Shown here piece by piece: positions 8,354 to 16,573 of a DNA stretch of 64,000 nucleotides (position 1 is the stretch's first letter; every line of letters starts with the position of its first letter). The stretch comes from Pseudomonadales bacterium (GTDB taxonomy: Bacteria; Pseudomonadota; Gammaproteobacteria; Pseudomonadales; UBA5518), in contig JAJVIG010000006.1 in the NCBI GenBank assembly GCA_022072145.1, forward strand, positions 95,958-159,957, given 5' to 3'. The translations under genes were made by a program, and so were the position numbers. Under the pieces are notes generated by a model. It searched no databases. It was given only the letters and a program-made list of their open reading frames with translations, and was not told the origin of the DNA.

Positions 8354-9904
8354 TCAGACGAGATGCGTGAGTCGGTCAACCAGTGACAGCCACAGCAGAT
8401 CGAGCGGCGTGACCGCGAAATGCACCGCCAGCAGCACCACCAGCAACGCGAGCAGCCCCGCGCCGGCATATAGCCAGTGCCTCGCCAGCGTTGGCCGCGT
8501 CTCGGTATCCAGCCCGCCGATCAGCGGGATCACCGCCAGCGGTGCGCTGCCCATCGCGGCCACGATCGCCGATTGCCCCCACAGCGCGGGCTGCAGCATC
8601 TCCAGCAGCAGCGCGAGTCCGAAGCCCGCACCCAGCGCCGCAGCCACCACCAGCAGCATCAGCTGGCTGCGCTGCGGTGCGAACGGCGCATTGGGCAGGT
8701 TCGGCGGCTCGATCACCGAGAAGCGCTCGCCCATCTGCCCTTCCTCGAGGTTCTGGGCGATCTTCGCCTCCAGCTCCTTGTTGCGCAGCTCCTGGTACTT
8801 GCCGCGCGTATTTTCGAGATCGCGCTGCAGGTTGTTGTACTCCTGCTCGATCTGCGGTGCCCGGCTGATGCGGTCCTGCACATCGGCGATCTGCCTCTCC
8901 ACCGCCGCACGCTGCTCGGTCAGGAAGCCGATCTCGGCGCGCGCCGCGTCGAGCTGGCTGCTCAGTTGCAGCATGGCCGGGCTCTGCACGGGCTGCGCGG
9001 CCGTCGCGGGCGCCGCCTGCTTCATTTCCTCGATGCGTTCCCGCAGCGCGACCACCTGCGGGTGCTTCTCGGTGTACTGGGTCAGCAGCTGCGCGAGCTG
9101 CTGTTCGAGCTCCCACAGCGAGCCCCCGCCGCCCTGCTGCTGGCTGACGGCGCTGCTCACCAGCGCCATCTGCGATTCGATCAGCCCCACCTTGCCCTTG
9201 GCGGCCTCGATGCTGCCACGGATGTCGCGGTGCGCCGCGTTGAGCCGCTCCAGCGCCTGCGTGTTGGCCTGGGCGAGCTCCGGCAGCGCGTCGCGGTTGT
9301 TCTGCTTGAACTCGGCCACGCGCGCCTCCTGCGTGGTGATCTCGGTCTGCAGGCGGTTCGCCTCGGAGCGCAGGAACTCGGTGGTCTCCTCGGCACGCGC
9401 GGTTCGCGTGCGCACGTTCTCGGCCAGGAACAGGTTCAGCATCTCGCTGTTGACCTGCTGCGCCGTCTTCGCATCGCGGTGCTCGAAAGACAGCGTGAAC
9501 GCGATCGTCATCCCCTTGCCGCGCCCCTCGGCCATCTGGCGCGTGATCTTCACGCCCTGGCGCAGTCGCTCGGCCAGCTCGCTCGGCCCCAGCCGTTCCT
9601 GTGCCTCGGGGTAGAGCCCGAACTTCTTGATGATCGCCAGCGAATTCTGCGTGGTCAGCACGCGCTGCTGGATCACCTGCAACCGCTCGTCGGCGTAGGT
9701 CGTGATGGTGGAGCGCACCAGTGTCTCGGGCACCTGCTGGCTCTCGATCAGCACCGTGGCGTCCGAGCGGTACATCGCCGGCAGCACCTGTACGATCAGC
9801 GTTCCCAGCACGAGCACCACCACCAGCGGCACCGCGATGAAGAAGCGGCGCCGCCAGAACATGGCGATGTAATCCGCGATCGAGGTCTCGTGCGTGCCTT
9901 CCAT
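8354..9904 (-). CDS. XrtA-system polysaccharide chain-length determinant protein
   Basis: About 516 residues from the ATG at 9904 (MEGTHETSIADYIAMFWRR), preceded by CAGGG. An ATG five codons earlier and a longer frame to 10018 that runs into palindromic repeat DNA are less likely. A membrane helix at about 23-43 is followed by a Wzz domain, a large coiled coil (about 150-420), a GNVR-type tyrosine-rich stretch (IEQEYNNLQRDLENTRGKYQ), a membrane helix (LMLLVVAAALGAGFGLALLLE) and an extra C-terminal hydrophobic segment. It resembles TIGR03007. As first gene of the eight-gene export operon it should form the inner-membrane complex with the autokinase encoded next. Confidence 0.92.
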   Translation of the reverse strand: MEGTHETSIADYIAMFWRRRFFIAVPLVVVLVLGTLIVQVLPAMYRSDATVLIESQQVPETLVRSTITTYADERLQVIQQRVLTTQNSLAIIKKFGLYPEAQERLGPSELAERLRQGVKITRQMAEGRGKGMTIAFTLSFEHRDAKTAQQVNSEMLNLFLAENVRTRTARAEETTEFLRSEANRLQTEITTQEARVAEFKQNNRDALPELAQANTQALERLNAAHRDIRGSIEAAKGKVGLIESQMALVSSAVSQQQGGGGSLWELEQQLAQLLTQYTEKHPQVVALRERIEEMKQAAPATAAQPVQSPAMLQLSSQLDAARAEIGFLTEQRAAVERQIADVQDRISRAPQIEQEYNNLQRDLENTRGKYQELRNKELEAKIAQNLEEGQMGERFSVIEPPNLPNAPFAPQRSQLMLLVVAAALGAGFGLALLLEMLQPALWGQSAIVAAMGSAPLAVIPLIGGLDTETRPTLARHWLYAGAGLLALLVVLLAVHFAVTPLDLLWLSLVDRLTHLV

Positions 9905-9937
9905 CGTTACCCTGCGCATCCCCCGGACTGGTCCCGA

Positions 9938-9966
9938 AGTATAGACGGTCCCCGTGACCGGACAGA
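9938..9966 (-). promoter_or_regulatory. Possible promoter of the export operon
   Basis: On the minus strand there is a TATACT (9943-9938) placed about 34 bp before the chain-length gene start. The -35 region at 17 bp spacing (TCTGTC) is poor. A GGTC-N5-GACC inverted repeat lies in the spacer and could be an operator. The prediction is based on position and the -10 only. Confidence 0.35.
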
Positions 9967-9989
9967 TCCGTTCGTCGGCTTGCCAACCC

Positions 9990-10068
9990 GCAGGTCGGCA
10001 TTCCTGCCGACTGGGCATGCTCCGACCCGTCGGGTTGAAACCCGACCTACGTTCGTCGGGTCGAAACC
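9990..10068. repeat. Dispersed palindromes between the export operon and xrtA
   Basis: Two short palindromes face each other: CAGGTCGGCATTCCTGCCGAC (9991 on) and GTCGGGTTGAAACCCGACC (10029-10047). The second ends in CTAC at 10050. A partial copy (GTTCGTCGGGTCGAAAC) follows. They belong to the GTAGGT family seen elsewhere here and occupy the divergent intergenic space. Confidence 0.7.
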
Positions 10069-10105
10069 ACGCCCTGCGGCTTGGGAATGGGCTAGACTAG
10101 GCGCC

Positions 10106-10954
10106 ATGCCATTGCAGGGATACGCAAACAGCAAGCCGCTCGCTCAGCCCTTCCGCTGGTTCGCGGCGGGCTGCATCGCCGCGTGTCTGGTCCATCTGGA
10201 CTCGCTGCGTCCGCTGATCGCCAAGTGGCTCATGTTCGACCAGAGCATGGGACACGCGCTGGTGCTCTTCCTCGTGATCTGCGGCTGGCTGTGGTCCGGC
10301 CGCAAGCATTTCGATCATCTCGCCCGTGCGCCGTCGCGACGCGGGGTGGGAATGATCGGGCTGGCCACACTGGCGTGGTTCCTGGCCGCTCTGGGCGACA
10401 TCGAACTGCTCGAACAGCTCGCGCTGATCGCGATGTTCTACTCGCTCGCGGTGCTGGTGGCCGGCTGGCGCTCGGCGGTCAGCATCGCGCCGCAGCTCGC
10501 GATGCTGCTGTTCTGCGTCCCGATCTGGGACGAGCTGAACGACCAGCTGGTCGAACTGGCTTCGCTGGTGGTCGGGGGTTTCTTCTCGTTCACACCGATC
10601 ACCTCGCACGTCGCCGGCAACACGATCACGCTGCCCGCAGGCACCGTCGTGATCGCCGACGGCTGCTCGGGTCTGCGCTACCTGATCGTCGGGCTTGCGA
10701 TGGCGAACCTCGCCTCGACCATGAACCGCCTGCGATTCCGCCACCAGATCATCGCGAACCTGTTCGCCGTGGCACTGATGTTGCTGCTGAACTGGGTGCG
10801 CATCATCATCATCGTGTTTGTTGCGTATTACACCGACATGCAGGCATCGCTGGTGCGCAATCACGAGACCTTCGGCTGGGTGCTGTTCGGCGTGGCATTG
10901 CTGCCGCTTCTTTTTTATGCACGCCACGCTCCGCATCGGCCGGAGGGTGAATGA
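10106..10954 (+). CDS. xrtA: Exosortase A (stand-alone, without fused EpsI domain)
   Basis: 282 residues with about eight hydrophobic helices. The three exosortase catalytic residues are present: Cys187 in IADGCSGLRYL, Arg232 in NWVRIIII and His253 in RNHETFGW. The enzyme is a membrane transpeptidase-like protease that recognises C-terminal PEP-CTERM signals. Two such proteins are encoded in this window. The start is the first ATG in frame. The gene is divergent from the export operon and followed 1 bp later by the EpsI-like gene. Many XrtA proteins carry EpsI as a C-terminal fusion, but here it is a separate ORF. A longer upstream frame is antisense to the chain-length gene and was discarded. 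Confidence 0.95.
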   Translation: MPLQGYANSKPLAQPFRWFAAGCIAACLVHLDSLRPLIAKWLMFDQSMGHALVLFLVICGWLWSGRKHFDHLARAPSRRGVGMIGLATLAWFLAALGDIELLEQLALIAMFYSLAVLVAGWRSAVSIAPQLAMLLFCVPIWDELNDQLVELASLVVGGFFSFTPITSHVAGNTITLPAGTVVIADGCSGLRYLIVGLAMANLASTMNRLRFRHQIIANLFAVALMLLLNWVRIIIIVFVAYYTDMQASLVRNHETFGWVLFGVALLPLLFYARHAPHRPEGE

Positions 10955-10955
10955 G

Positions 10956-11573
10956 ATGAGCGCCGCACGCACCGCCACCGCCACTGTCACGCTCGCGCTG
11001 GGATTCGCGATGCTGCTGCTCGGCCGTGCGCTGCTCGCGATCTACCCGGCGCCCTCGGTCGACACCGAACGCCCGTGGGACATTCCGGCTGAACTGCAGG
11101 CGTGGGACGGCTATTTCCCCGGGGACTTCCGCGCCAGCGCGGACCCGATCCCCGTGGTCCAGACGGTGACGCTGGCGTTCGATGGCCACCCGTACCGCTT
11201 CCAGCGCTTTGCCCACAGCGTAGAGCGCGCCGACGCGGACCTGGTCCCCTGGTTCCCGGATCTGCACGACAAGCAGTGGGTCCGGGTGGGAAGCGCACGT
11301 GTCGAGGTCGAGGACGGCCCGCCGATCGCCGTGCTGGCACTGGAGCGCATGAGCGGAGCGCACGCGCTGGTGCTCGCATACAGCTACCGTACCGGCCCCT
11401 ACGCAAGCACCTCGTTCAACATCGCGAAGCTGCTGCAAATTCCCGCCAAACTCGGCGCCCACAACCGCTTCGAGATCCTCACCGTGGCAGCCCCGTGCAG
11501 CAACGACTGCGGCGAGGTCTCCCGCCGCGCGGCCCAGGTACTGACCGAAATCCTCAGCGCGAACCCGCCCTGA
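10956..11573 (+). CDS. EpsI-family protein
   Basis: 205 residues from the ATG at 10956 with GGAGGG eight bases upstream. One N-terminal membrane helix (TLALGFAMLLLGRALLAIYP) is followed by a periplasmic domain. EpsI-like features include the W-x-I-P-A-E-L-Q-x-W-x-G-Y start of the domain, a YRTGPYASTS segment and a distal N-D-C-G Cys/Asp stretch. EpsI proteins accompany or are fused to exosortases, and their exact role is unsettled. Translation is probably coupled to xrtA. Its stop (TGA) abuts the stop of the convergent aminotransferase gene (TGATCA), so no intergenic base separates the two. Confidence 0.85.
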   Translation: MSAARTATATVTLALGFAMLLLGRALLAIYPAPSVDTERPWDIPAELQAWDGYFPGDFRASADPIPVVQTVTLAFDGHPYRFQRFAHSVERADADLVPWFPDLHDKQWVRVGSARVEVEDGPPIAVLALERMSGAHALVLAYSYRTGPYASTSFNIAKLLQIPAKLGAHNRFEILTVAAPCSNDCGEVSRRAAQVLTEILSANPP

Positions 11574-12803
11574 TCAGTTAGCGAACTTGGCCGAGACGGC
11601 AGCAAAACAGGAACTGCAGACCACCTCAGCCATCTGCCGCAGATGCCGTTCGCTCACGCGGTCGTGCAGCGGCAGCGTCAGCAGGCGCTGCGCGAAGCGG
11701 GCAGCGCCAGGCACCGGCGGGAATGAGGTCAGCACGGCATCGACGCCGCTGACCTGGGGAAGCGCCACGTCGTAGAACGCACTTGCGCCGAGGTCACGCA
11801 GACCCCGCAGCGCGGCGTCACGACGCGTGCGGTCATCGAACAGCAGCGGGTAGCGCAACAGGCGCCCCGCGCGGGCGGCGAGCCGCCGCGGCAGCAACTC
11901 CACGCCCGTGCAGCCGTCCAGCAGTTCCGCGATGCGTGCCTCGCGCCAGCGCGGACGCGCCAGCCACGCGCCGACGTTCGTCGGGGCCAACTCGCGGCGG
12001 ACGCGATCCATCGCCATGATCGCATCGAGTGCGTGGTAGCGCGTCTCGCCCAGACCCAGCCCCGGCACGCGGCTCAGCACGCCGTACGGCAGCGGATGCA
12101 ACAGCGCCGCGAACACGCGTCTCTTCAGCGTGCCCAGCGCCGGCATCGTGTGCTCCGGTGCGCGCACCGCCTGCGCGAGCTCGCTGCCCTCGGCGAGCAG
12201 CAGCGCGCCACCGCCCAACAGGTTCACGGGCTTGCCGCGTCCGAAACTCACGACGCGCGCGGCCACCGGCGCCGCCGGCGGGGCTTCCGGCCACCACTGC
12301 GCACAATCCTCGATCAGCAGCGCGCCGCAGCGTGCCGCGCGTGCGGCCAGATCCGGCAAGCGCTCGGCGATGCCGAGGAAATTGACCGCCACCACGGCCG
12401 CGACGCGCTCGCTGCAGGCGCGCTCCAGTGCGTCCGGATCGAAGGCCGGATCATCGGCACCGCAATCCACCAGCACCGGCCGTGCGCCGGCGAACAGCGC
12501 CGCGGCGATCAGGTCCGGGCAGGCGTACGCCGGCAGCAACACGTCCCGACGCCCGGGCCGGCACGCCAGTGCAGCGATCAACGCGGCCGCGAGCGCCGCG
12601 GTACCCGAGTTCAGCCACACCGCCGTAAAGCCAGACAACCCGTAGGTCCGGTCTATTGACCGGACATTGGCGGGTTGGTTTGGCAACTCGAATGTCCGGT
12701 CGGAGACCGGACCTACGGGGGGGCCTCCGGAAGTCCGGGTGGCGCGGGAGCGGTCACCGACCGGCAGCACCGGCTGCCCGACCGGGGGCAGGCGCGCGAT
12801 CAT
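11574..12803 (-). CDS. DegT/DnrJ/EryC1/StrS-family PLP aminotransferase
   Basis: 409 residues. It has the family's substrate/PLP motifs: NSGTAALAAAL (about residue 65), an IEDCAQ Asp for the pyridine nitrogen, and a Schiff-base Lys region SFGRGKPVNLLGGGALLL. It would transfer an amino group to a keto-sugar or related precursor for the EPS. The start overlaps the GT2 stop (ATGA, 12800-12803). Residues about 30-54 are encoded by an inserted inverted repeat pair (12642-12716), 75 bp long, which keeps the frame and lies before the conserved fold. No sugar 4,6-dehydratase is nearby, so the substrate is open. Confidence 0.85.
   Translation of the reverse strand: MIARLPPVGQPVLPVGDRSRATRTSGGPPVGPVSDRTFELPNQPANVRSIDRTYGLSGFTAVWLNSGTAALAAALIAALACRPGRRDVLLPAYACPDLIAAALFAGARPVLVDCGADDPAFDPDALERACSERVAAVVAVNFLGIAERLPDLAARAARCGALLIEDCAQWWPEAPPAAPVAARVVSFGRGKPVNLLGGGALLLAEGSELAQAVRAPEHTMPALGTLKRRVFAALLHPLPYGVLSRVPGLGLGETRYHALDAIMAMDRVRRELAPTNVGAWLARPRWREARIAELLDGCTGVELLPRRLAARAGRLLRYPLLFDDRTRRDAALRGLRDLGASAFYDVALPQVSGVDAVLTSFPPVPGAARFAQRLLTLPLHDRVSERHLRQMAEVVCSSCFAAVSAKFAN
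12642..12716. repeat. Inverted palindrome pair inserted in frame in the aminotransferase gene
   Basis: The left unit begins GTAGGTCCGGTC and ends GACCGGACAT. The right unit is its near-perfect inverse, ending GGACCTAC. They are separated by about 24 bp. The pair is 75 bp (25 codons) and contains no stop in the frame of the aminotransferase. It is the same family as the copies at gene ends elsewhere in the window. Confidence 0.85.
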
Positions 12804-13942
12804 CGCGCGGACGGCTGCCAGACGGTCATGCGCCGGCCCGCCAGGAACTGCCGCGTCGCGTCCGCGATCGCCAGATTGACCTGCACGAAGAAATACACGA
12901 TGCGCAGCGGCCCGGCCTCACGCAGCGCCGGGCGCCAGTGCGCAAGCGCCGCCACCGCGTAGAAGACGACTTGCCCGGCCATCGCCAACAGATAGAAGGC
13001 GCCCGCGTCGAGCGCGCAGGCGTTGGCGAACAGCAGCCCCGCCAACGCCCACGGCACCAGCCAGCGCATCAGCTTGTGACCGAGGACCTGCCAGGCGAAC
13101 CAGCCGTGGCGGCGCGGGTCCAGCACCTCGGTGTGACGCGCCAGCCCGGTCATGCCGCGCAGCACGGTCCGCACCTTGCGCGCGTACTCGCGCGCCGGAT
13201 CCTGCAGGTCCTGGTAGTAGCCGAGCACATCGGGCGCAGTGACCGCCCTCAACCCGAGTCGCGCGCAGTTCAGCGCGGTGTTGAAGTCACTCGGCGACTG
13301 GATGTCCCACAGCTCGCAGACCGTGCGGCGCGCCGCGAAGAACGAGCCCGACAGCCCCACCAGCCCGGCCAGCCGGGATTCCAGCCGGCGCAGCCACATC
13401 TCGTAGCGCACGTAGAGCCCCTCGCCGGCCACAGCGCCGTCCCGGCTGAGGAAGCGGTCCTCGCTGGACACCGCGCCGACCGCCGGATCCCCGAAGTGCG
13501 CCACCAGGCGGCGCAACGCCTCGGGTGGCATCCCGGTCGCGACGTCGGAGAACACCAGAATCTCGCCGCGCGCGGCGCGGATCGCACAGAGCTGCGCGTT
13601 CTCCTTGCCCAGCCGTTCGCCGGCACGCACCAGTTCTATGCCCTGCGCGGCCTGTGTCGCAACGATCGCCTCGGTGCCGTCGGTGGACGCATCGGAGGCC
13701 ACGATCACCTGCAGCCGTTCGCGCGGGTAATCGAGCGCCGCCACGTTGGCGAGCTTGGCGCCGATGCGCGCCTCCTCGTTGTGCACGGTCACGATCAGCG
13801 TCAGCGCCGGCAACTCTGCCCCGAGCGGCGACGGCTGCGGCTCGGCGCCGCGCAGGCGCACCGCCAGCCACAACAGCAGCGGATAGATGAAATAGCTGTA
13901 CGTCGCCGCGAGCGCGAACAGCCAGAAAAACGCCTCTGCCAT
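12800..13942 (-). CDS. Membrane-bound family 2 glycosyltransferase
   Basis: About 380 residues from the ATG at 13942 (MAEAFFWLFALAA). A GTG at 13954 is possible. An N-terminal helix is followed by a GT-A domain: LIVTVHNEE, VIVASDASTDGT (the nucleotide-binding Asp pair), LVFSDVATGMPPEAL and the acceptor-site region VSSEDRFLSRDG. Three C-terminal membrane helices follow. It resembles processive or cyclic-chain GT2 enzymes, but the usual QxxRW is not evident (RKVRTVLRG lies in that place). It probably adds one sugar to the lipid-linked repeat on the cytosolic face. The stop overlaps the aminotransferase start. Confidence 0.87.
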   Translation of the reverse strand: MAEAFFWLFALAATYSYFIYPLLLWLAVRLRGAEPQPSPLGAELPALTLIVTVHNEEARIGAKLANVAALDYPRERLQVIVASDASTDGTEAIVATQAAQGIELVRAGERLGKENAQLCAIRAARGEILVFSDVATGMPPEALRRLVAHFGDPAVGAVSSEDRFLSRDGAVAGEGLYVRYEMWLRRLESRLAGLVGLSGSFFAARRTVCELWDIQSPSDFNTALNCARLGLRAVTAPDVLGYYQDLQDPAREYARKVRTVLRGMTGLARHTEVLDPRRHGWFAWQVLGHKLMRWLVPWALAGLLFANACALDAGAFYLLAMAGQVVFYAVAALAHWRPALREAGPLRIVYFFVQVNLAIADATRQFLAGRRMTVWQPSAR

Positions 13943-14030
13943 ACCTCGCCACACCCCTCCGTTCGTCGCGCCGCGCGCCGATGACTGCTACCCTTGCCCG
14001 AGTAACCCAGTGTAGCCAGCGATCATCACC

Positions 14031-15179
14031 TTGTCGTTTTCCGCGCCGCCAGCATCGATCGTGCACATTGCCTCGGGGGACCGCTGGGCCGGTGCCGAAG
14101 CCCAGTTGTTCACGCTCGTCACGCAACTCGCGAGCGAGCAGCAACTGCGCGTGGCCGTGGTGCTGCTGAACGACGGCGAACTCGCCTCCAGACTGCGCGC
14201 CGCCGGCATCGAGGTCAGTGTATTCGACGAGTCGCGACTGGGGTTCCTCGCGCTGTTGCGCGGCATCCACCGCGTGCTGCGCGAGCGGCGACCAGACCTG
14301 GTGCACACGCACCGCCAGAAGGAGAACATCCTCGGCGCGCTCTGCGCCTGGCGGCTGGGAATCCCCTCGGTGCGCACCGTGCATGGCGCGCCGGAGTTCG
14401 CGCCGCACAGCCTGCCGAAACGCCTGCTCGTGGCATTCGACCGCTGGCTGGGCCGGCACGTGCAGCGGCGCGTGATCGCGGTGTCCGAGGATCTGCGCGA
14501 CAAGCTGCTCGCGCATTATCCCGCCCCGAGGCTGCGCACCATCGAGAACGGCATCGACCTCGAGGCGGTGCGCGCCAGCGCCACGCCACCGGCCACGCTC
14601 GACGACGCGCCGCCCGGCACGCAGCACGTCGGCATCGCGGGCCGGCTCGACCCGGTCAAACGCATCGACCTGTTCCTCGCGATGGCGGCCGAGCTGCTCC
14701 GCCGCGCCCCGCAACGCTGGCGCTTCCACGTGTTCGGCGAAGGGCGGCTTACGGCGGATCTGCGCGCGCAGGCCGAGGCACTCGGCATCGCGCAGGCGGT
14801 GCGTTTCCACGGCCATCGCAGCGACATCGGCGCCTGCCTCACGGCGCTCGATGTGCTGGTGATGTGCTCGGACCACGAAGGTATGCCGATGACCCCGCTG
14901 GAGTCGATCGCGGTGGGCACGCCGGTGGTAGCGCATGCGGTCGGCGGCCTGGTACCGATCCTCGAAGGCGGCTGCGGTGGCACGCTGGTAAGCGATCACT
15001 CGCCGCGCGGCTACGCCGACGCGGTGGAACGCACACTTCTGGCCGGTCGCGACGCGCTGATCGCGCGCGGGCGTGAACGCCTGCAGCACCGCTACTCGGC
15101 CGGCGCGAATGCGGCAGCCGTGGCCGCGATGTACCGTGAGGTGCTCCGAGGGAACTCCGCGAATGCCGGTGAAGAATGA
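14031..15179 (+). CDS. Glycosyltransferase family 4
   Basis: 382 residues. The N-terminal domain begins IVHIASGDRWAGAEAQ, the usual GT4 donor loop. The C-terminal Rossmann half has VGIAGRLDPVKRIDLFL, FHGHRSDI and the sugar-nucleotide contact motif SDHEGMPMTPLESIAVGTPVVA (E-x7-E). The start is a TTG at 14031. No in-frame ATG lies nearby, and the next candidate (GTG in IVHIA) would remove part of the first strand. The gene is transcribed away from the GT2 at 12800. The 212 bp after it show no gene or clear signal. Confidence 0.87.
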   Translation: MSFSAPPASIVHIASGDRWAGAEAQLFTLVTQLASEQQLRVAVVLLNDGELASRLRAAGIEVSVFDESRLGFLALLRGIHRVLRERRPDLVHTHRQKENILGALCAWRLGIPSVRTVHGAPEFAPHSLPKRLLVAFDRWLGRHVQRRVIAVSEDLRDKLLAHYPAPRLRTIENGIDLEAVRASATPPATLDDAPPGTQHVGIAGRLDPVKRIDLFLAMAAELLRRAPQRWRFHVFGEGRLTADLRAQAEALGIAQAVRFHGHRSDIGACLTALDVLVMCSDHEGMPMTPLESIAVGTPVVAHAVGGLVPILEGGCGGTLVSDHSPRGYADAVERTLLAGRDALIARGRERLQHRYSAGANAAAVAAMYREVLRGNSANAGEE

Positions 15180-15391
15180 CGCATGGGTGCCGTGGCACAC
15201 AGATACGCCGTACAACTGACGGCCGTGGCCATCGCACCTTGCCCCATCTGGTCTACAGTTGCCTGTGTCGGGTTCACGAATGCGAGTGGGCGCTACGGTA
15301 TGGCCCGGCCTGACGGCATCAAACCAGCACGCCATGCGGAGGTCCGCAAGTCGATGAACTCCGAGATTCACACACCGTCCCTCGTGGCAGC

Positions 15392-16573
15392 ATGCGCACG
15401 ATGAGCCCGGTACCCGTCGTCGTCCTCGGCGAAGGCGTCACCGCGCTCGGCGTGCTGCGCGCCTTCGGCCGCAAGGGCATACCGGTGCATGCACCGTGCA
15501 GCCGCAAGGATCCGATGCGCCACTCGCGCTTCTTCCGTCCGCTGCCGGGATTCGTGTCCGCGGACGGACGCGGGCTCGCCGCCGACCCCGCCCCGCTCGC
15601 CGAGGCGCTGCAGGCCAGCGGACTCGAACGCGCCGTGCTCTGCGCGTGCTCGGATCATTTCTGCGCCGCGGTGGCCGCTCTCCCGCCCGCGCTGGACGAA
15701 CGTTTCCCGCGCTGCATGCCGGCCAGCGCCACACTGGACGTGCTGCAGGACAAGGGCCACTTCGCCGAACTGCTGGCGCGCATCGGCGTGGCGCACCCCT
15801 TCACCCGCCTGGTGCGCCGCCCCGGGGACGTGGACGACATCGACGGTTCGCGCGAACTGTTCCTCAAGCCGCGCGATTCGCAGCGTTTCTTCAAGACCTT
15901 CGGCGTCAAGGCGTTCCGCGTGGCCTCCGCAGCCGATGCGCGCCAGCGGCTCGGCCAGACCGCAGCACACGATCTCGAGATGGTGCTGCAGGAATACATC
16001 CCGGGCAGCGCGGACAACCATTATTTCGTCGATGGCTACCGCGACCGCGGCGGCAAGGTGCGCGTCGCGTTCGCACGCCGGCGGCTGCGCATCTTTCCGC
16101 CGGACTTCGGCAACAGCACCGCGATGGTCAGCATCGCACCCGAGGAGGCGCGCCAGGCAATCGACGACCTCGACCGCCTGCTCGCCGAAACCGGCTATCT
16201 GGGGATTTTTTCCGCCGAGTTCAAGCGCGATCCGCGCGACGGTGTGTACCGCATCCTGGAGGTGAACACACGCCCGTGGTGGTACGTGGACTTCGCGGTG
16301 CGCTCCGGCGCCGACGTCTGCGAGCTGATGTACCGCGACGCACTCGGCGAGCCGCTGCCCGCGCTGCCGCCGTACGAAGTGGGTTCACGCTGCGTCTACC
16401 CGTACTACGACCTGCACGCGCTGAAGCACCTGCGCGGCCAGGGCATGCCTTACCCGTGGACGCGCTGGGCGCGCGAACTCTGGGGGGCGAAGCAGCCGAT
16501 CTTCGCGCTCGACGACCCGCTGCCCGGCATCTATTCCGCGCTGAGCACCTTCGGCTGGCTGCCAAAACGATGA
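15392..16573 (+). CDS. ATP-grasp enzyme (carboxylate-amine ligase type)
   Basis: 393 residues. The N-terminal pre-ATP-grasp domain starts VVVLGEGVTALGVLRAFGRKG. The ATP-grasp core has FLKPRDSQRFF (ATP-binding Lys), VLQEYIPGS and the metal-binding strand YRILEVNTRPWW. An alternative ATG at 15401 lacks nine bases of the frame and is equally possible. The enzyme would join an acyl-phosphate intermediate to an amine, for example an amide or amino-acid decoration of the sugar. The last four bases (ATGA) overlap the next gene, so the two are translationally coupled and probably act in one pathway. A second ATP-grasp gene lies at 31944. Confidence 0.85.
   Translation: MRTMSPVPVVVLGEGVTALGVLRAFGRKGIPVHAPCSRKDPMRHSRFFRPLPGFVSADGRGLAADPAPLAEALQASGLERAVLCACSDHFCAAVAALPPALDERFPRCMPASATLDVLQDKGHFAELLARIGVAHPFTRLVRRPGDVDDIDGSRELFLKPRDSQRFFKTFGVKAFRVASAADARQRLGQTAAHDLEMVLQEYIPGSADNHYFVDGYRDRGGKVRVAFARRRLRIFPPDFGNSTAMVSIAPEEARQAIDDLDRLLAETGYLGIFSAEFKRDPRDGVYRILEVNTRPWWYVDFAVRSGADVCELMYRDALGEPLPALPPYEVGSRCVYPYYDLHALKHLRGQGMPYPWTRWARELWGAKQPIFALDDPLPGIYSALSTFGWLPKR

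Noticed and set aside
10093-10098. TAGACT as a -10 box of xrtA
   Set aside because: It lies only 8 bp from the start codon and no -35 is present at a proper distance.
13287-15371. 694-residue antisense frame over the GT4 gene at 14031
   Set aside because: Low-complexity His/Arg/Ala translation, a typical antisense shadow in high-GC DNA.
15496-16569. Open reading frame extending the ThDP enzyme gene upstream
   Set aside because: It runs in another frame through the ATP-grasp gene and has Arg/Ala/Pro-rich low-complexity translation. The true start is the ATG at 16570, where the protein resemblance begins.
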